Positions 48,069 to 59,639 of a stretch of DNA of 64,000 nt are shown here, piece by piece. The position numbers and the translations under genes were made by a program. Position 1 is the first letter of the stretch; each line of letters opens with the position of its first letter. The notes beneath the pieces were generated by a model. The model saw nothing but the letters and a program-made list of their open reading frames with translations, was not told the DNA's origin and searched no databases. The DNA comes from Golubevia sp. BC0850 (Eukaryota > Basidiomycota > Exobasidiomycetes > Golubeviales > Golubeviaceae), in NCBI GenBank assembly GCA_012976225.1, contig JAAVVG010000011.1, positions 806,001 through 870,000 of the forward strand. Reading direction: 5' to 3'.

Positions 48069-51000
48069 TCATTCCTGTCCAGAAACCACCCATAGGATTT
48101 CACTTGGTCTCAAAAACAAACCTCTGGTCTTAATTGATTCCCCATTTGAATTCTCATTTGATTTCTTCAAAGTGCTTAAACCCAGACCTTTAAGATCTTT
48201 CCTTTTCTTAGCAGAAGGTAATATTAAACTCTCCTCTTCTTCAGATTGATGATTATCATTACTCGATGTTGGAGTTGAAGTCGGAGAACTAAAAGAAGAG
48301 CTGTTTCTAATTAAATTTGGAGAAGTAAGGACTGAACTTGAATGACCGGTAATTGGAGAAGAAGTATTTCCAATCATTCTAGCAATCCTTCGTTTCCTAG
48401 CTTCTCTTTCTGGTTTCCTAAAAGAATCAACATCAATTCCGATTTTGGATAAACCTTGATTGACTTCTTCTTCTGAATTCTCTTTTAAGTTTTCTCCTAG
48501 ATAGAAATATCGAGTTCCATTCAAGGTACCATCGTTAAAACCTTCTTCTTGAGAATCTGAGAAGTTGGGATTCAAATCTCTTGAAAGAGGTTCAGAGATT
48601 TCGACACCCACCCAAGAACCGAATTTCCCATTCAAAGGTCCAATGTACTTAACAGTAGCTCTTAACCTCTTCTCTTTGCCTTTTGGGTTCTTGGGAGCTA
48701 TGATGCATGGGATCCCAAGAGTGAGACGAGTACCAGCGACTGAATGTGGAACAGTTTTGGAGATCGGAAGAGAAGATGGAGGAGAGAGAGCAGAGGTAGC
48801 TGGATTCAGACTTGAGGATTGAACTTCTTGGAGAGGAGTTGAAGTGGCAGGTGGGCTTGCCGAATCCTCTTTAGGAGTTGCAGAAATCGTGGCGTTTGAG
48901 TCTGAGACTGATACTGGAGTATCGATGTCCATAGAATCAACTTCCTTTGAAGCAAGACTCTCAGGCTCTTTTGCTTTCACCTCTTGATCCTCTGGAGAAT
49001 CGACTTCCATGGCATCCGTGTCTCTTCCAGTACCTCCGGCCACTTCGACAACTCCTTTGGATTTTTCGTTGTCTTCTGAAGCGACCTGTGAGCTGGAAGC
49101 GGTCTTGGATTCCTGTAATTCCAGTCGTTTCCTCTGGCTCGGTAGAGCAGGAACTTTCTCTTTCTTCGAATTTTGAGATGGCTGTTGAGCATAGACACTT
49201 TTAACCCCAGTCAAATTTGAAGTTGAAGTTGCTTTTCTGAGTGTAGGGTCTGATTTCTTAGGTTGAAGAGTATTGCTTGGAGATTGAGTTGAGCCACCAG
49301 CGCCTGGGGTAGAATTAGAAATCGAAGTCTTAACACTTCTACTCGTACTTGCAGTAATTGGAGTAGTAGATTTTCCCGTAGGCTCAGGTTTAGGTGTAGC
49401 CTTCAAGAAAGTTTTAGTCTCCTTAGCTCCATTTGGGTTTGAAACTCCAACTTTACTAGTAGTAGCCCTAGGAGTTGAATTGGCATCCGATGTTTTCAAA
49501 GAAGTAGTACTTCTGGTAGATCTCAAACTAGTAGTCGGGGTTCTTACTGAAAGTTTTGAAGATTTGTTAGGACTCGGAGTAGCCACAAGAATGGAACTGG
49601 CATTTGAATCAACTCGACTTCTAGTAGAAAGAAGACTTGAAGTAGGAGTTCTATCGCCAGCAATTCCTCTAAAAGCAGAAGTTGAAGAAGATGAAGTTGA
49701 CGTTGGAGTGGTTGAATTATTTGAACGAAGATGATTAGATCTGGTAGAGGTAGATGAGATCGGAGTTGTAGACGGATATTTGGAGGAGGTTGAAATTCCA
49801 GGTCTGTTGAGAGGTTTGGTGACAGATCTGACTGGAGTCGTACTGGCGATATTACTCCTTCTAACAGATGAAGTTGAAGAATTGGATGTTACAGATCTCA
49901 GAGAATTAGTCGATTGAGCTCTATTTGGAGTTAAATTCGACCTTTGATTAGAACCAGAAGCAGTTGTAGAAGTGGAAGCGACACTAGAATTAGAGATCAA
50001 AGAACCTCTTCTCCTATCCATGATACTTGAATTTCGACTTGATTCCATATCTTCATCCGATCCAGTTCTACTCCTTGATCTAACCGAAGGAGATCTATTT
50101 CCACTTGAAACTTGTCTAGAAGTGGAAGCTGAAGTAGAAGTTCCATTTCCTAATCTCATTCCACTGTTAACAGATTGTCTAGCAGCATTTCTATTCAGAA
50201 TCGAAGCTCTCATATGAATTGGACCGGCTTCTCTTTCACCATCATTTCCAGATTTTCTATTCAAAGGAGCTCCTCTACCTCTACTTGAGCTTGTACCTCT
50301 TAAGGGACTACCAGTTGAAGTTCTTGATCTAAATCCGTTCTGTTTCCCAACCGAATTCATCTCAACTTCTTCTTCTTCTTTAGGTCTCAACAAATCAGAA
50401 ACCTCGATTTCTAATTCGTGACTTAATTCTTTCAAACACCAATTTTCAGCTTGATTGAATCCACCGACGAATCTAACGTTGATCCATTTCTTCTTCAAAA
50501 ACCTAATGATACTCAATCTGGTTTCCTCCAAAAGGTTCAAAGTTTCACTTTCAATTTCGATTCTCTCTCCATCTTCATTTTGGTTTTCTCTTAAGATGAC
50601 TTTGCCGACTAAGATTTGATAGATAGAAACCGAATTTGAATCATTCAAACCGTCCTTGAGGATCTCCAAAAACTTCATCAAAACATCTTTTTGAAATCCA
50701 ACTCCATCGATGAGATCTTTGAATTCTTTTGTTTCTACGATCTTCTCTAGATTTGATAGGATGACCTCTCTTAGATTTGAAGAAACGCTTTCTGACATCC
50801 AACGAATAGCTTCAACCCATTTCGTGGACCTTTCAGCGTCAACTTTAGTTGCCAAAATAGATAACTGTCTAAGGGTTTGAATAGATTGAGAGGGTTGATT
50901 TTGAACTCTAGAAATCAAATCCGAAATAATCAGACCTCTAACAGAATAGTCCAAATTCCCAATCTCTTTCCACCAAAAGCCACCAAAGTGTGGTCCAGAG

Positions 51001-52937
51001 ACAGCCTTCCTAGCCAAAGAATTTAAATGAGGGTCATTAACATTAATCTCTTCCGTGAAAGCCAAAGTTCTAGGAATTCTCTTGAAACAAGTTTTACAAG
51101 GAGGTGAACAATTGAAATCATGACAGAAATCAGAAGCGATTAAACTAGAGATCAAATTCTTCAACGTGTCAATCTGTAGATAATCTGCAGATTTGAAAAT
51201 TGAAAAACTGGTAGATAAATCAAAAGTTCGATTTGAGAAAAGTAAGGTTCCAGTATAAAGGAAACCTAAAGTGAAATGTAAAGAAGCGGGAGTAAAAGGT
51301 GGAGTTGGAAGTCTTAATACTTTTGCATTAGAATCAGAATAAGGAGATAACAATTGACTTGCAAAATATGGTGATCTAGAAACCAAAATCATTTTATGAG
51401 TTGAAAAGGAAGTTGGTTCTTCTTCTTCATCATCATCATTTGTCATAATTGAATTCCCATCTACATCCAAAGAATAAGTTGAAACGTTATCTGGCATTGA
51501 TTTCAAATTTCCGATTCCATTGAATCCTTCAACATCATCTCCCAAAACGATCTTAACATCTGAAAACAATTTGGATCTCCACATGAAAGTATAATCCGAT
51601 CTCAACTTTTCTAATTTCTCTTCTTTACCTTTTGGTTCTCCTACTTTATCTTCATATAAGAATTCAAATGCTTCAACCATAGATTCTTCAGCTGTGTAAA
51701 GATACTCGAGAGTAGCTTCAAAGAAAGGTTGTGAAATGCCTTTCAAAGTTAGAGGTGGTTTAATGGTACTTGCACTACTCAAAATTGTAGATGTAATCGA
51801 ATAATTATCAGAATCAGTTCTATCAGAATCAGAAAGGATTGAACTTGGTCTTTGATTACCATTTCTTAAAATTGGTCCACTAATGTTTGATTCCTTAGAC
51901 CCCATCGAGCTTTTACTAGAAACTCTTTTCAATGTTGACTTCCCTTTACCTTTCCCATTTCCAAAATCAGTTTCATCCTCAGAATCGCTAATCAAAATCC
52001 CATTGCCAGTTGGATTTCTACCTTTGAAACTACTCGGAGGAGCTTTACCTCTAACACTATTCTTCATGATAGAACCTCTTGAAGAAAGACTGAAATCAGG
52101 TGAAGGAGCAGAAGATCGAATTGAAGGTAAAGAAACTGTTGAGGTGCTGGCTAATTGTTGACCTAGATTGGCAGCTGGCGTTTTCAGATTTAGATATCGA
52201 GTTTGAAAAGTGTTGGGAGCTCGAGCGTAGAGAATGGCTGAGGGAGGAAAGGTATGGAGAGATGAAAGGTGAGTTTTTTGATAGGGTGTTAAGATAGGAA
52301 TTCGAGGATAAAGAGATTCTCTGAATTTCATTTCAAGTTTTGAGATTGGAGCTTGATTCGATGTCACGCCGAGATGGAACCAGGGGTCTGCCTTTCGAGG
52401 ACAGCAATCATGACTGGAGTACTCTTGTCAGATGTTTGTGTGACTTATATGAACCCCCTTTTTCAACAGAACGCATTGTCATAAGCGCGTGAAGTCTCGC
52501 AGAATGACATGGCCTCGCTACCCTTCTCCCGAGTGCTTCTCTTCTCTTCCCACCACTCCGATATCAGTCTTGTACTGACCCTTATGAGCCCAGATTAAAT
52601 TCGGATCATCCCTCGGCATCTGATTTGCGGATCTGAAACTGGTAGGAGTGAGGTTGCCAGCTCTGCTCCCACTCCTACTCCCGCTGGTTACTCTATCATG
52701 CCCATCTGGATCCCCTTCTGTATCAGTATCTGTATCCATTGCATCATCATCTTCATCATCTTGAAGCTGAGTCGACCAAGAAACGTCTGGGAATCTTTCT
52801 CTTGCTCTTGAGAACAAGCTCTTCAAATCACTTCTCCAAGCGTTGGTAGCTTGAATTTGACAAGAGAGAGTTGAGTAAGGTCCAAGAATTGAGAGGGATG
52901 GAGTTGAAGAATTGCAAGTTGAAGGTTGAGTTGGCAT
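48069..52937 (-). CDS. Large two-BTB plus CAP-Gly protein
   Basis: Two exons (52937-52580 and 52237-48069; intron with GTCAGT donor) give 1508 aa. Exon 1 and the start of exon 2 make a first BTB-like unit (ARERFPDVSWST, IWAHKAILYARAPNTFQTRY, FFEATLEYLYTAEES) broken by acidic and Ser-rich inserts. A second BTB follows (KLFSDVKIVLGDD, FSTHKMILVSRSPYFASQLL, LHFTLGFLYTGTLLF, ADYLQIDTL). A helical BACK-like region extends to about residue 770, then about 450 Ser/Thr/Arg-rich disordered residues. The CAP-Gly domain lies near 1290-1370 (GTRLTLGI, ATVKYIGPLNGKFGSWVGVE, NDGTLNGTRYFYL). GKFGSWVGVE stands for the usual GxWxGVELD. A microtubule-linked adaptor, perhaps a CUL3 partner, is an inference. Confidence 0.88.
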
Positions 52938-53262
52938 CGCTTGAAGGAGGAAGCAGAAGAAGGTAGAGGGTAGAGAGGTAGAGAAAGAGAGATAGAGTGT
53001 GCTAGCTTGTTTCGACGTTGTTCTCTTGTATCCTATCCTATTCTATCCTATCCTATTCTATTGAGAATAGAGTTACACTCCCAAGTTTCAACCCGAAAAG
53101 GAACAGTCTGATCGATGAGAGACTGGAAGGTGAGCTCAAAACATAGGGGCTTCGGTACGCATCGCAGTTCGCACGGAGCTCGATATCTCGATCAGCCAAA
53201 TCAATTTTCTGAGAATTGTTGATGTTGCAACTGAGCATCGAACATTTCTTCCATCTCACGTC
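52938..53262. promoter_or_regulatory. Divergent promoter, BTB-CAP-Gly gene / SPB4
   Basis: 325 bp separate the start codons. A short imperfect tandem run of CCTATTCTAT-like units lies at about 53028-53062. No TATA box is seen. Confidence 0.4.
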
Positions 53263-56200
53263 ATGTCTAATGATATCAAGAATGGATCCAATCAGAAGGT
53301 TGCGTCTGTTCGTGATGTTCAGGCTCAGGCTGAAGGTTGGGTCAGCAGAGCTGGTCCATGGCATGAAATCAAACCTCAATTACAACCTTGGATGTGAGTA
53401 GAGTAGAGAAGAGTACAATACAGCGAGAAGTACGAGTAGCTAGAGTAACTTCTGACCTACAGGGAGCACACGTAAGCTATGATCAAGGTAGCAGAGAGAA
53501 GGGCTTGACACTAAGAGAATGAGAAAGAGAAAGTGGAAGAAGCAGATGAAAGAATTTCAGGTCAAGCTGGGACTTCAGCGTAGAGCATCGTCATCCCTTC
53601 TATTTCTACTCAGAGCTATCCGGTAATTGGTCAATAGCTCGTGAGATTGAAGAGAGAAGTGAGCGGGAAAGGGAGCGGGAGAGGGAGTGTACAGAGAAGA
53701 GAAGGTTAGAAGAGCAAAGCTAGGTGGGAGCCTCACAGTTGGACTGCCTAACGATTTCACTCTTTGAAGTTTTAGAGGATCAAGGATATTCTGTTGAATC
53801 TTCTGAAGGTCAAAAGAGCGAGAAGACTTCGGAAAGATGAGAGATTCTTCTTTCTAGCTTAGTCTCTTGCCACCTATGGAAAGTTGGAAGGCTTGCAACC
53901 AGTTGTCTTAATGGGTTTGCTTTTCAAACTTCAGTGATGATCTTCACAACCCTTCAAATCGCTCTTGGGCAGAAAGCAGAACAGAGAGTCATCGAAGCAA
54001 GAAAGACCACTCCTTCGACCTCAAACCTGCCTTCATACTTTCTTCTTCTTCTTGCCCCCCAGTCTAACACACTAACCCTCTAACCTCTTCTCACTCATCT
54101 CCCACTCTTTCCAGTCTCTCACATCTAATGACTCTAGGTCACACCTCTCTAACTCAAGTCCAATCAACTTCAATTCCACTCTTACTATCTCACAAAGATT
54201 TGATAGTAGAAGCCATCACTGGTTCTGGAAAGACACTTTCCTTCTTAATCCCAATGTTAGAATTGATCTCAAGACGTTCTTCGCCTTTGAAGAATAATCA
54301 AATTGGAGGGTTGATCATCACTCCAACTAGAGAATTGGCTTCTCAAATTTATGAGATTGTGGAAAAGTTTTTAGAATCTCAACCTGATGAAGAAGATGAT
54401 GAAGAAGATGATAAGATGAAAGATGGAGATGAGAGAGAAGATGAAGAAGAGGGAAAGGGAAAGGGAGGAGGGGTCAGAATCTCAGGGTCTCAACTTCTAA
54501 TCGGAGGTACTAGATCAACACCGTCTTCAGATTTAAAACTTTTCAAGGAAAATGGACCTGATATTCTAATAGGAACTCCAGGTAGAATTCAAGAATTACT
54601 TTCAAAAACTGGATTGGTGAAAACCAATGAATTGGAACTTTTGATTCTAGATGAAGCTGATAGATTGTTGGATTTAGGTTTCAACAAACATTTGATGGAG
54701 ATCTTGAATTGTTTACCTAAACAAAGGAGAAGTGGGGTTTTCAGTGCTACTATGAATGATAGTTTAAATGAAATTTGTAGGATTGGAATGAGAAATCCTG
54801 TTAGAGTCGTGGTCAAGGTTGAGGCAAAAATCAAAGGGAAGGGGAAGGAGAAAGAGAATTTAATTAGAACTCCATTAAATTTACAGAATCTGTTCTTAGT
54901 TTCTAAAGCTGAGAATAAATTTGCTCAATTATTGAGGTTGATGATTTATGAAGTCAATGGTTCAGGTTCAGAAGGCAAATGGCAATCTAAAAAATTCATC
55001 ATTTATTTCTCTACTTGTAACCAAGTGAATTATTTCCATTCACTTTTGATCGAATTGATGAATCAGAGGAAAACTTCTAAATCTCACCCCAAATCTCAAT
55101 CTTCATCTCAAAACTTCCAATTCTTCGGTTTACACGGAAAGTTAAATGCCAAAAGAAGAGAATCTACTTATCTCGGGTTCTTGAATTCCATGGGATCTTC
55201 TGCTTCTTCTTCTGGTGGACAAGAGAGCTCAGCAGTTGCTGGTGCCTCGATCTTACTTTGTACAGATGTTGCTGCAAGAGGTTTGGATTTACCTGATGTA
55301 GACTTGGTGATTCAATTCGATCCTCCAACTGATCCAAAGGTTTTCAGTCATAGATGTGGTAGGACTGCTAGAGCTGGTAGGAAAGGTAGAGCGATAGTGA
55401 TGCTTACTAAAGGGAAGGAAGAGGAATATGTTGGTGAGTTTGAAGCTTGAGAGGGAAAGAAAGAGCAACCCCATGGCTCATTTTCACTGACCAAGACTGC
55501 CCCCTTGTTTTCCTGTGAATGATCAGATTTCCTTCAAGTTCGCAAGATCCCTCTTACTCCTTATCCCTATCTACTCTCTGGAGATTCTTCTTCAACTTCA
55601 AACCGTTCAACCTCAACTTCAAATGCAACTTCTATTACTCATTCCGATCTCTTCGAACTTCCACATCCAGGTCCAGAACCTCCTATAGATTTGGCAGCTA
55701 GATCATTAGAAGAATCAATCCATCAAATCTTACTTTCGGATCGTGGAATCTATGAACTCTCAATCAAAGCCTTCGTTGCTTTCGTTCAATCTTATTCGAA
55801 ACATGAAGTCAATTACATTTTTCAACTGAATGAAAACTTACCTGGAAACTTGAAAATCAAGGCTTTGGCTAAGAGTTATGGTCTTTTGAGATTACCTAGA
55901 ATGCCCGAGATTGTGAACGCGGAGAAAGGAAAGGCCAAAGGAAAAGGAAAGGTGAAATTAGAGGAGGGAGATGAAGGTATTGAAGAAGGAGAAGGGGAGG
56001 TGGAAGAAGTAGAGGAGAAATCTGGTAAAGGTAACAAAAAGAGAATGAAAAGTAATTTGAAGGAGGAAGTTGGAGTTCTTGGAAAGAGGAGAAAGATTGA
56101 CGAGGAATTGAAATTGGAAAATGGAGGTCAGAATCAGGGGGAAAGATTTGTTAGGGTTGAATTTGATGTGAGTAATTCGTTTTGGTCGCTCAAGCAGGAT

Positions 56201-56868
56201 TGATTTTCCTTGCTTATCTACTTTCTCTTTTTCCCCATTAATCACAACAGCTAAGGAGTCTAGCTTACAAAGACAAAGCTAGGGAGAAACAAAGGCTCGC
56301 AAGTCAAGCCATTAAAGAAAAAGCTAAAGAGGAAGCTCTTAAATCAAAACCTGTCGTCACTTCGAAAACAAAATCAAAGTCCAAGAAATCAGAATTCGAA
56401 CATGGAGAAGATGAGGATGAAGAAGAAGTGGAAGTGGATGAAGAGCAAGAAGACGAAGTTAAAAGGAAAGAAAGAGAGAAAAAGAATAGAAGAGATAGGA
56501 TCAAGAAAGCTGGAATGGAAGTAGATGAAGCTTGGAGTGATAAGAAGGCCAAGAAAAATGAGAAGGAATTGAGGAAGATCAAGAGGAAGAGAAAGAGAGA
56601 CTGGGAGAAGAAAAGTGGAGTGAGAGTTCAGGGAGGTGAAAGTGATGATGAGGAGAGTGGAAGTGATAGTGATGTTGAAGCGGAGAAGAATGGTAAGGGA
56701 TCGAAGAAAGAGAAGAAGGCGAAAGATTCTGATGACGATTCCAGTGAGGATGAAGTTCAGGATTGGAAGGAAGAGATCAAATCTAGGAAATCAAAGTTGA
56801 AGGAAGAAAGAGATCAGAAAAGTAAAGGAATGGCGGTTGATGAAGAAGGGTTCTTTGGGGATCTTTGA
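53263..56868 (+). CDS. SPB4: DEAD-box ATP-dependent RNA helicase Spb4/DDX55
   Basis: Exons 53263-53393, 53463-53471 (9 nt), 54115-55433, 55527-56167 and 56251-56868 splice in phase to 905 aa. Spb4 works in 60S ribosome assembly in the nucleolus. The Q-motif region is WHEIKPQLQPWMEHTLSHLM, then LGHTSLTQVQ. Helicase motifs are AITGSGKT (I), PTRELA (Ia), TPGRIQ (Ib), LDEADRLL (II), SAT (III), STCNQV (IV), TDVAARGLD (V) and HRCGRTARAG (VI). The Spb4-specific end is RKIPLTPYPYLLSGDS, FVAFVQSYSKHEVNYIF and LAKSYGLLRLPRMPEI. The Lys/Glu-rich tail of about 300 residues is longer than in yeast. Intron 2 is 643 nt. Confidence 0.96.
53463..53471 (+). other. 9-nt microexon of SPB4
   Basis: GGAGCACAC is flanked by CTACAG and GTAAGC. 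It joins a 2-nt codon remainder (AT) to the next exon (T), giving WMEHTLSHLM in the conserved region just before the Q motif. Without it two residues of this helix are replaced or lost and the phase is still kept, so skipped isoforms would be in frame. Confidence 0.85.
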
Positions 56869-57329
56869 GGCCTGTTTTTCGTCGCAATTCATATGTATAT
56901 TATGAATCCGGGAGAGATTATTAGTCTTATTGGTGTCGTTTCTCACTTATCTGAGTCAAAGGATTGGCCCGGAGAGAAAAGTGTCGATGACAGAGGCGAG
57001 AGAGATGGATTTGGAAGTGTGGAGAGGACATGGAGAAACAACTGGGGACAAACATGTGGTCAAACATAGGTGCGAGATTCACCAACTTCCTCGTAGGGCT
57101 GGACAGAAGCTCTACCAACCACCCCCAAAAAGAACCAAGTGATCAGACTGATTCGATTCGAGAGCGCTTCGAGAGCGCTTCGAGAGCGCTTCGACTAGGA
57201 AGATTGAAATGATCCTGTGTTCTCGTTTTTGTTAGAGTCTCGATTCCATCGAAATACAAACGAACTTTTTAAACTTCTTAAACTTCTTGATGTTAAGAAA
57301 CAGTTGTTCTTAGATTGGCTTTCCAGTGC
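56869..57329. other. Spacer downstream of SPB4 with an 11-bp triple repeat
   Basis: The unit CGAGAGCGCTT occurs three times in tandem at 57159-57191. No gene is supported in this stretch. Confidence 0.5.
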
Positions 57330-57929
57330 ATGTGGTTTTGTCATTCGCTTTGGTCCAATTTCTGTTTCTGCTGCTCGTTAGAACAGATTCAATCAACACT
57401 ACATGAAGATCTCTCGAGAAGGGTTTTCTCGGTTCTCAAAGCTCTGGAGCTTCGGACCAGTCGTGTTCTGAAAAGAAAATTAAGGCATGTCAATGACGAG
57501 AACACCCCCACGCCCACGGAATTGAAAGTTTTATCCTCCCTGTCTCCAAAACTCTCCACTTTTGCACTCTCCTTCTCCCAGATGCTATTTGCCCTTTTCC
57601 TTCCGGCCTTTCGTTACAGTCGTCACCAACTGCGAGGAAAGAAAGTGGAAAAGAACCAAAGGCAGATGACTCTCTTACTAATATTCAGTCTTGCGACTAG
57701 TGTTTCTCTGTTTCACTTGCCCGTCTCACCTATTTCCAAAGTTCTCAGCTTGACCTTCCCACTTTTGATCTTCTCGTTCTCTCTCAACTCTTTCCTTCTC
57801 CTCTCCCACAAATTGAGTGAACGAGGAGAGTCAGGAGAGACTGCCTCTCGAGCACTTGGATTAAGCTGCGATGGAAGGACTGACATACTGACAGGAGACG
57901 TAGATGCTTCATTGAATAGTAAGAGCTAG
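57330..57929 (+). CDS. Possible small membrane protein gene (uncertain)
   Basis: An open frame of about 200 codons has a first ATG at 57330. It holds several hydrophobic segments (MLFALFLPAFRYS, MTLLLIFSLATSVSLFHLP, KVLSLTFPLLIFSFSLNSFL). The last resembles, in the same frame, a segment encoded on the other strand near 60190-60260 (NVLSLTFSVLTISFSLDVF), also followed by a GTGA-type donor (AAATTGA then GTGAAC). The true gene is probably spliced and shorter. I do not recognise a family. Confidence 0.3.
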   Translation: MWFCHSLWSNFCFCCSLEQIQSTLHEDLSRRVFSVLKALELRTSRVLKRKLRHVNDENTPTPTELKVLSSLSPKLSTFALSFSQMLFALFLPAFRYSRHQLRGKKVEKNQRQMTLLLIFSLATSVSLFHLPVSPISKVLSLTFPLLIFSFSLNSFLLLSHKLSERGESGETASRALGLSCDGRTDILTGDVDASLNSKS

Positions 57930-57962
57930 AGACGCTCATCGCTTTTGCGAGAAATTGGTACG

Positions 57963-58466
57963 TCAGCCCTTTACTAACAAAGTCAGTTCCTTATTCTCGG
58001 CTTTTCCAGCATAATCTGAAAGAAATGGAGAAGATTCGGAAGCTTGAGAAACCTGAGTTGTAAACTTGACTCTCCATTGGTGTCCTTGAGTAGCAGTAGA
58101 GAAATTTAAATCAGCAAATTTGCGTTGAGCTAGTAAGCCAGGATAGAAGACTTCGGGTCCCTTGGTGTTAAAGTTCTTCTTTTCGAGATGGGCCTCGAGG
58201 CCGTCCAGCGAGTCAATAGGTTGGTAGACTGGGCCCCTAAGCTCCAAATAGTGTCGAGGAAAGTCATTTAGGATCCCGGAGGTATTCTTTACTTGAGAGA
58301 CGTTTGGAAAACAAATAGAGGAGAACGAGTCCTTTTCGTCTGCTGGACGAGTATCTGGCACGAATTGAAATTGTTCGTCTGCTGGCAGTTCTTCGAGAAG
58401 AGGGACTAGATTTGAGTTGAGAAGTCTGAGTTGATCTGGCAGGGCAGTGAAATGGTGAGAAGCCAT
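57963..58466 (-). CDS. 167-residue open frame of unknown family
   Basis: An ATG at 58464-58466 opens a single uninterrupted frame, MASHHFTALPDQLRLLNSNL to ENKELTLLVKG. It has balanced composition, without the Ser/Phe bias of noncoding frames here. There is no signal peptide, membrane helix or recognised motif; the Pro/Asp/Phe pattern (FQFVPDTRPADEKDSF) suggests a folded, soluble protein. It lies directly beside LTR-like copy B, so it could be host-derived or belong to an old element. Confidence 0.4.
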   Translation of the reverse strand: MASHHFTALPDQLRLLNSNLVPLLEELPADEQFQFVPDTRPADEKDSFSSICFPNVSQVKNTSGILNDFPRHYLELRGPVYQPIDSLDGLEAHLEKKNFNTKGPEVFYPGLLAQRKFADLNFSTATQGHQWRVKFTTQVSQASESSPFLSDYAGKAENKELTLLVKG

Positions 58467-58581
58467 ACTGTTGGTGGATGAGTTTCTGAGATAGAGGGGG
58501 TGTAGAAGAACTCGACAGGTGACTGGCGGATGCGTAGAAAACTAGTCGAAACTCTGAGTTCCGGGGCCAACCAGGTCATCA

Positions 58582-59194
58582 TTAAAAGAGTAAGAAGACT
58601 CAAATGACAGCTTATTTTCAAGCATATAGCAAGGGATTGAACATAGCCTCGCCTACTATACGACTTTAAAAGTCTAGGACAGTCATGGCAGCCCCTTGCT
58701 AGACATGATGTAAAGATACTGGCTTATTCAAACCAGAAGCCTGTCGTAGCATTCAGAAATGTGCCTTGACCCAACTTTGAGAAACAAAGTGGTTTGATCT
58801 GATAATTCAAGAGGGAGTTGGGAGTATGACGAGGGTTGGATTTTGGGGATGTGAAGAAAAGGATGAGTGATGGGAAGGGGTGGGAAGATGTGAAAATGAG
58901 TGTGGCCTTGAGGTCGACAGAAGTTCTTAACCTGGATCTCCTTAACACTTTGACTTGAGTAATGGAGAGGTCGTAGAAAGTACTGAGGCAGAATTTGATC
59001 GCTGAGAACTAATTGAGATCGGAAGCCTTTTGAAGAAGTGAAAGTCGCCTTGAAGAGTAATTTTTGCTTCGCTGTTGCGTCAGCTCAGCTTTTCCACAGC
59101 TGTAAAGGAGTGTGTTTATCGTATTCCATCATTCACCTGCCAGAATGTATGGTGATAGCTCCTTACAAGCATCTGATAAGGACATGGCTGGACG
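58582..59194 (+). mobile_element. LTR-like repeat copy B (fossil; inverted partner of copy A)
   Basis: Bases 58734-59194 look identical to 30529-30069 on the opposite strand, and 58582-58733 are a diverged match of 30530-30676. Past 59194 the two copies differ at once, so the primer-binding-site-like motif of copy A is not found here. There is no gag or pol frame. It is a broken fragment, with no internal region seen. The family is probably Copia-type, by its partner. Confidence 0.55.
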
Positions 59195-59639
59195 CAAGAC
59201 AGAAAAACTCTGACTTGGCTCTTGCGGCAGCGCTGATTGCTCCCCCTATCAGGATTAAAAAAACGGTATGACTCTTTGAATCCGAAACCTTTCACAGCTT
59301 TAGGATCCGAGCCTTGTCCCGAACTTGACAAAGTCCGTTTGCTTCCCCCAACTCTCACCGAAAACCGGATCGAGTTGGCCCTGTCTTTTTTCTTTTCTTT
59401 TGTTTTTCTTTTCTTTCTTTCTTCTTTTTCTTCTTTTCCTTTTCCTCTTTTCTCTTCTTCTCTCACTGCATCGCTATGTTACTCACCAGTTTCGGATGGA
59501 CTCGACGATCCAGATTTGAACCGAACGTTTTGGGGAACGAGAAATCCCAAATGAAATTTGAAATTAATAGAAGGCTTCTTAGCATCAAGAGGAAAGTGGG
59601 TGAAGGGAAGAGTGGTGAGAGTGAAAGAGGGCAGAAGTG
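59195..59639. other. Spacer after LTR-like copy B
   Basis: It contains a strong T/C-rich tract at about 59380-59470. Two short coding-looking stretches (KRYDSLNPKPFTALGSEP near 59265; SDGLDDPDLNRTFWGTRNPK near 59497) could not be tied to any gene model. Confidence 0.4.

Noticed and set aside
52238-52367. ATG at 52367 as start of the BTB-CAP-Gly protein
   Set aside because: The frame from 52367 to 52238 is intron sequence. Splicing 52580 to 52237 gives the continuous BTB motif WAHKAILYARAP in phase, so the start is at 52937.
53580-53760. Small minus-strand frame inside SPB4 intron 2
   Set aside because: No start context, family or splice support; intron 2 is fixed by phase on both sides.
59505-59525. 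Reverse-strand GGTTCAAATCTGG resembling a tRNA B box
   Set aside because: No matching A box, acceptor stem or anticodon arm can be placed around it.
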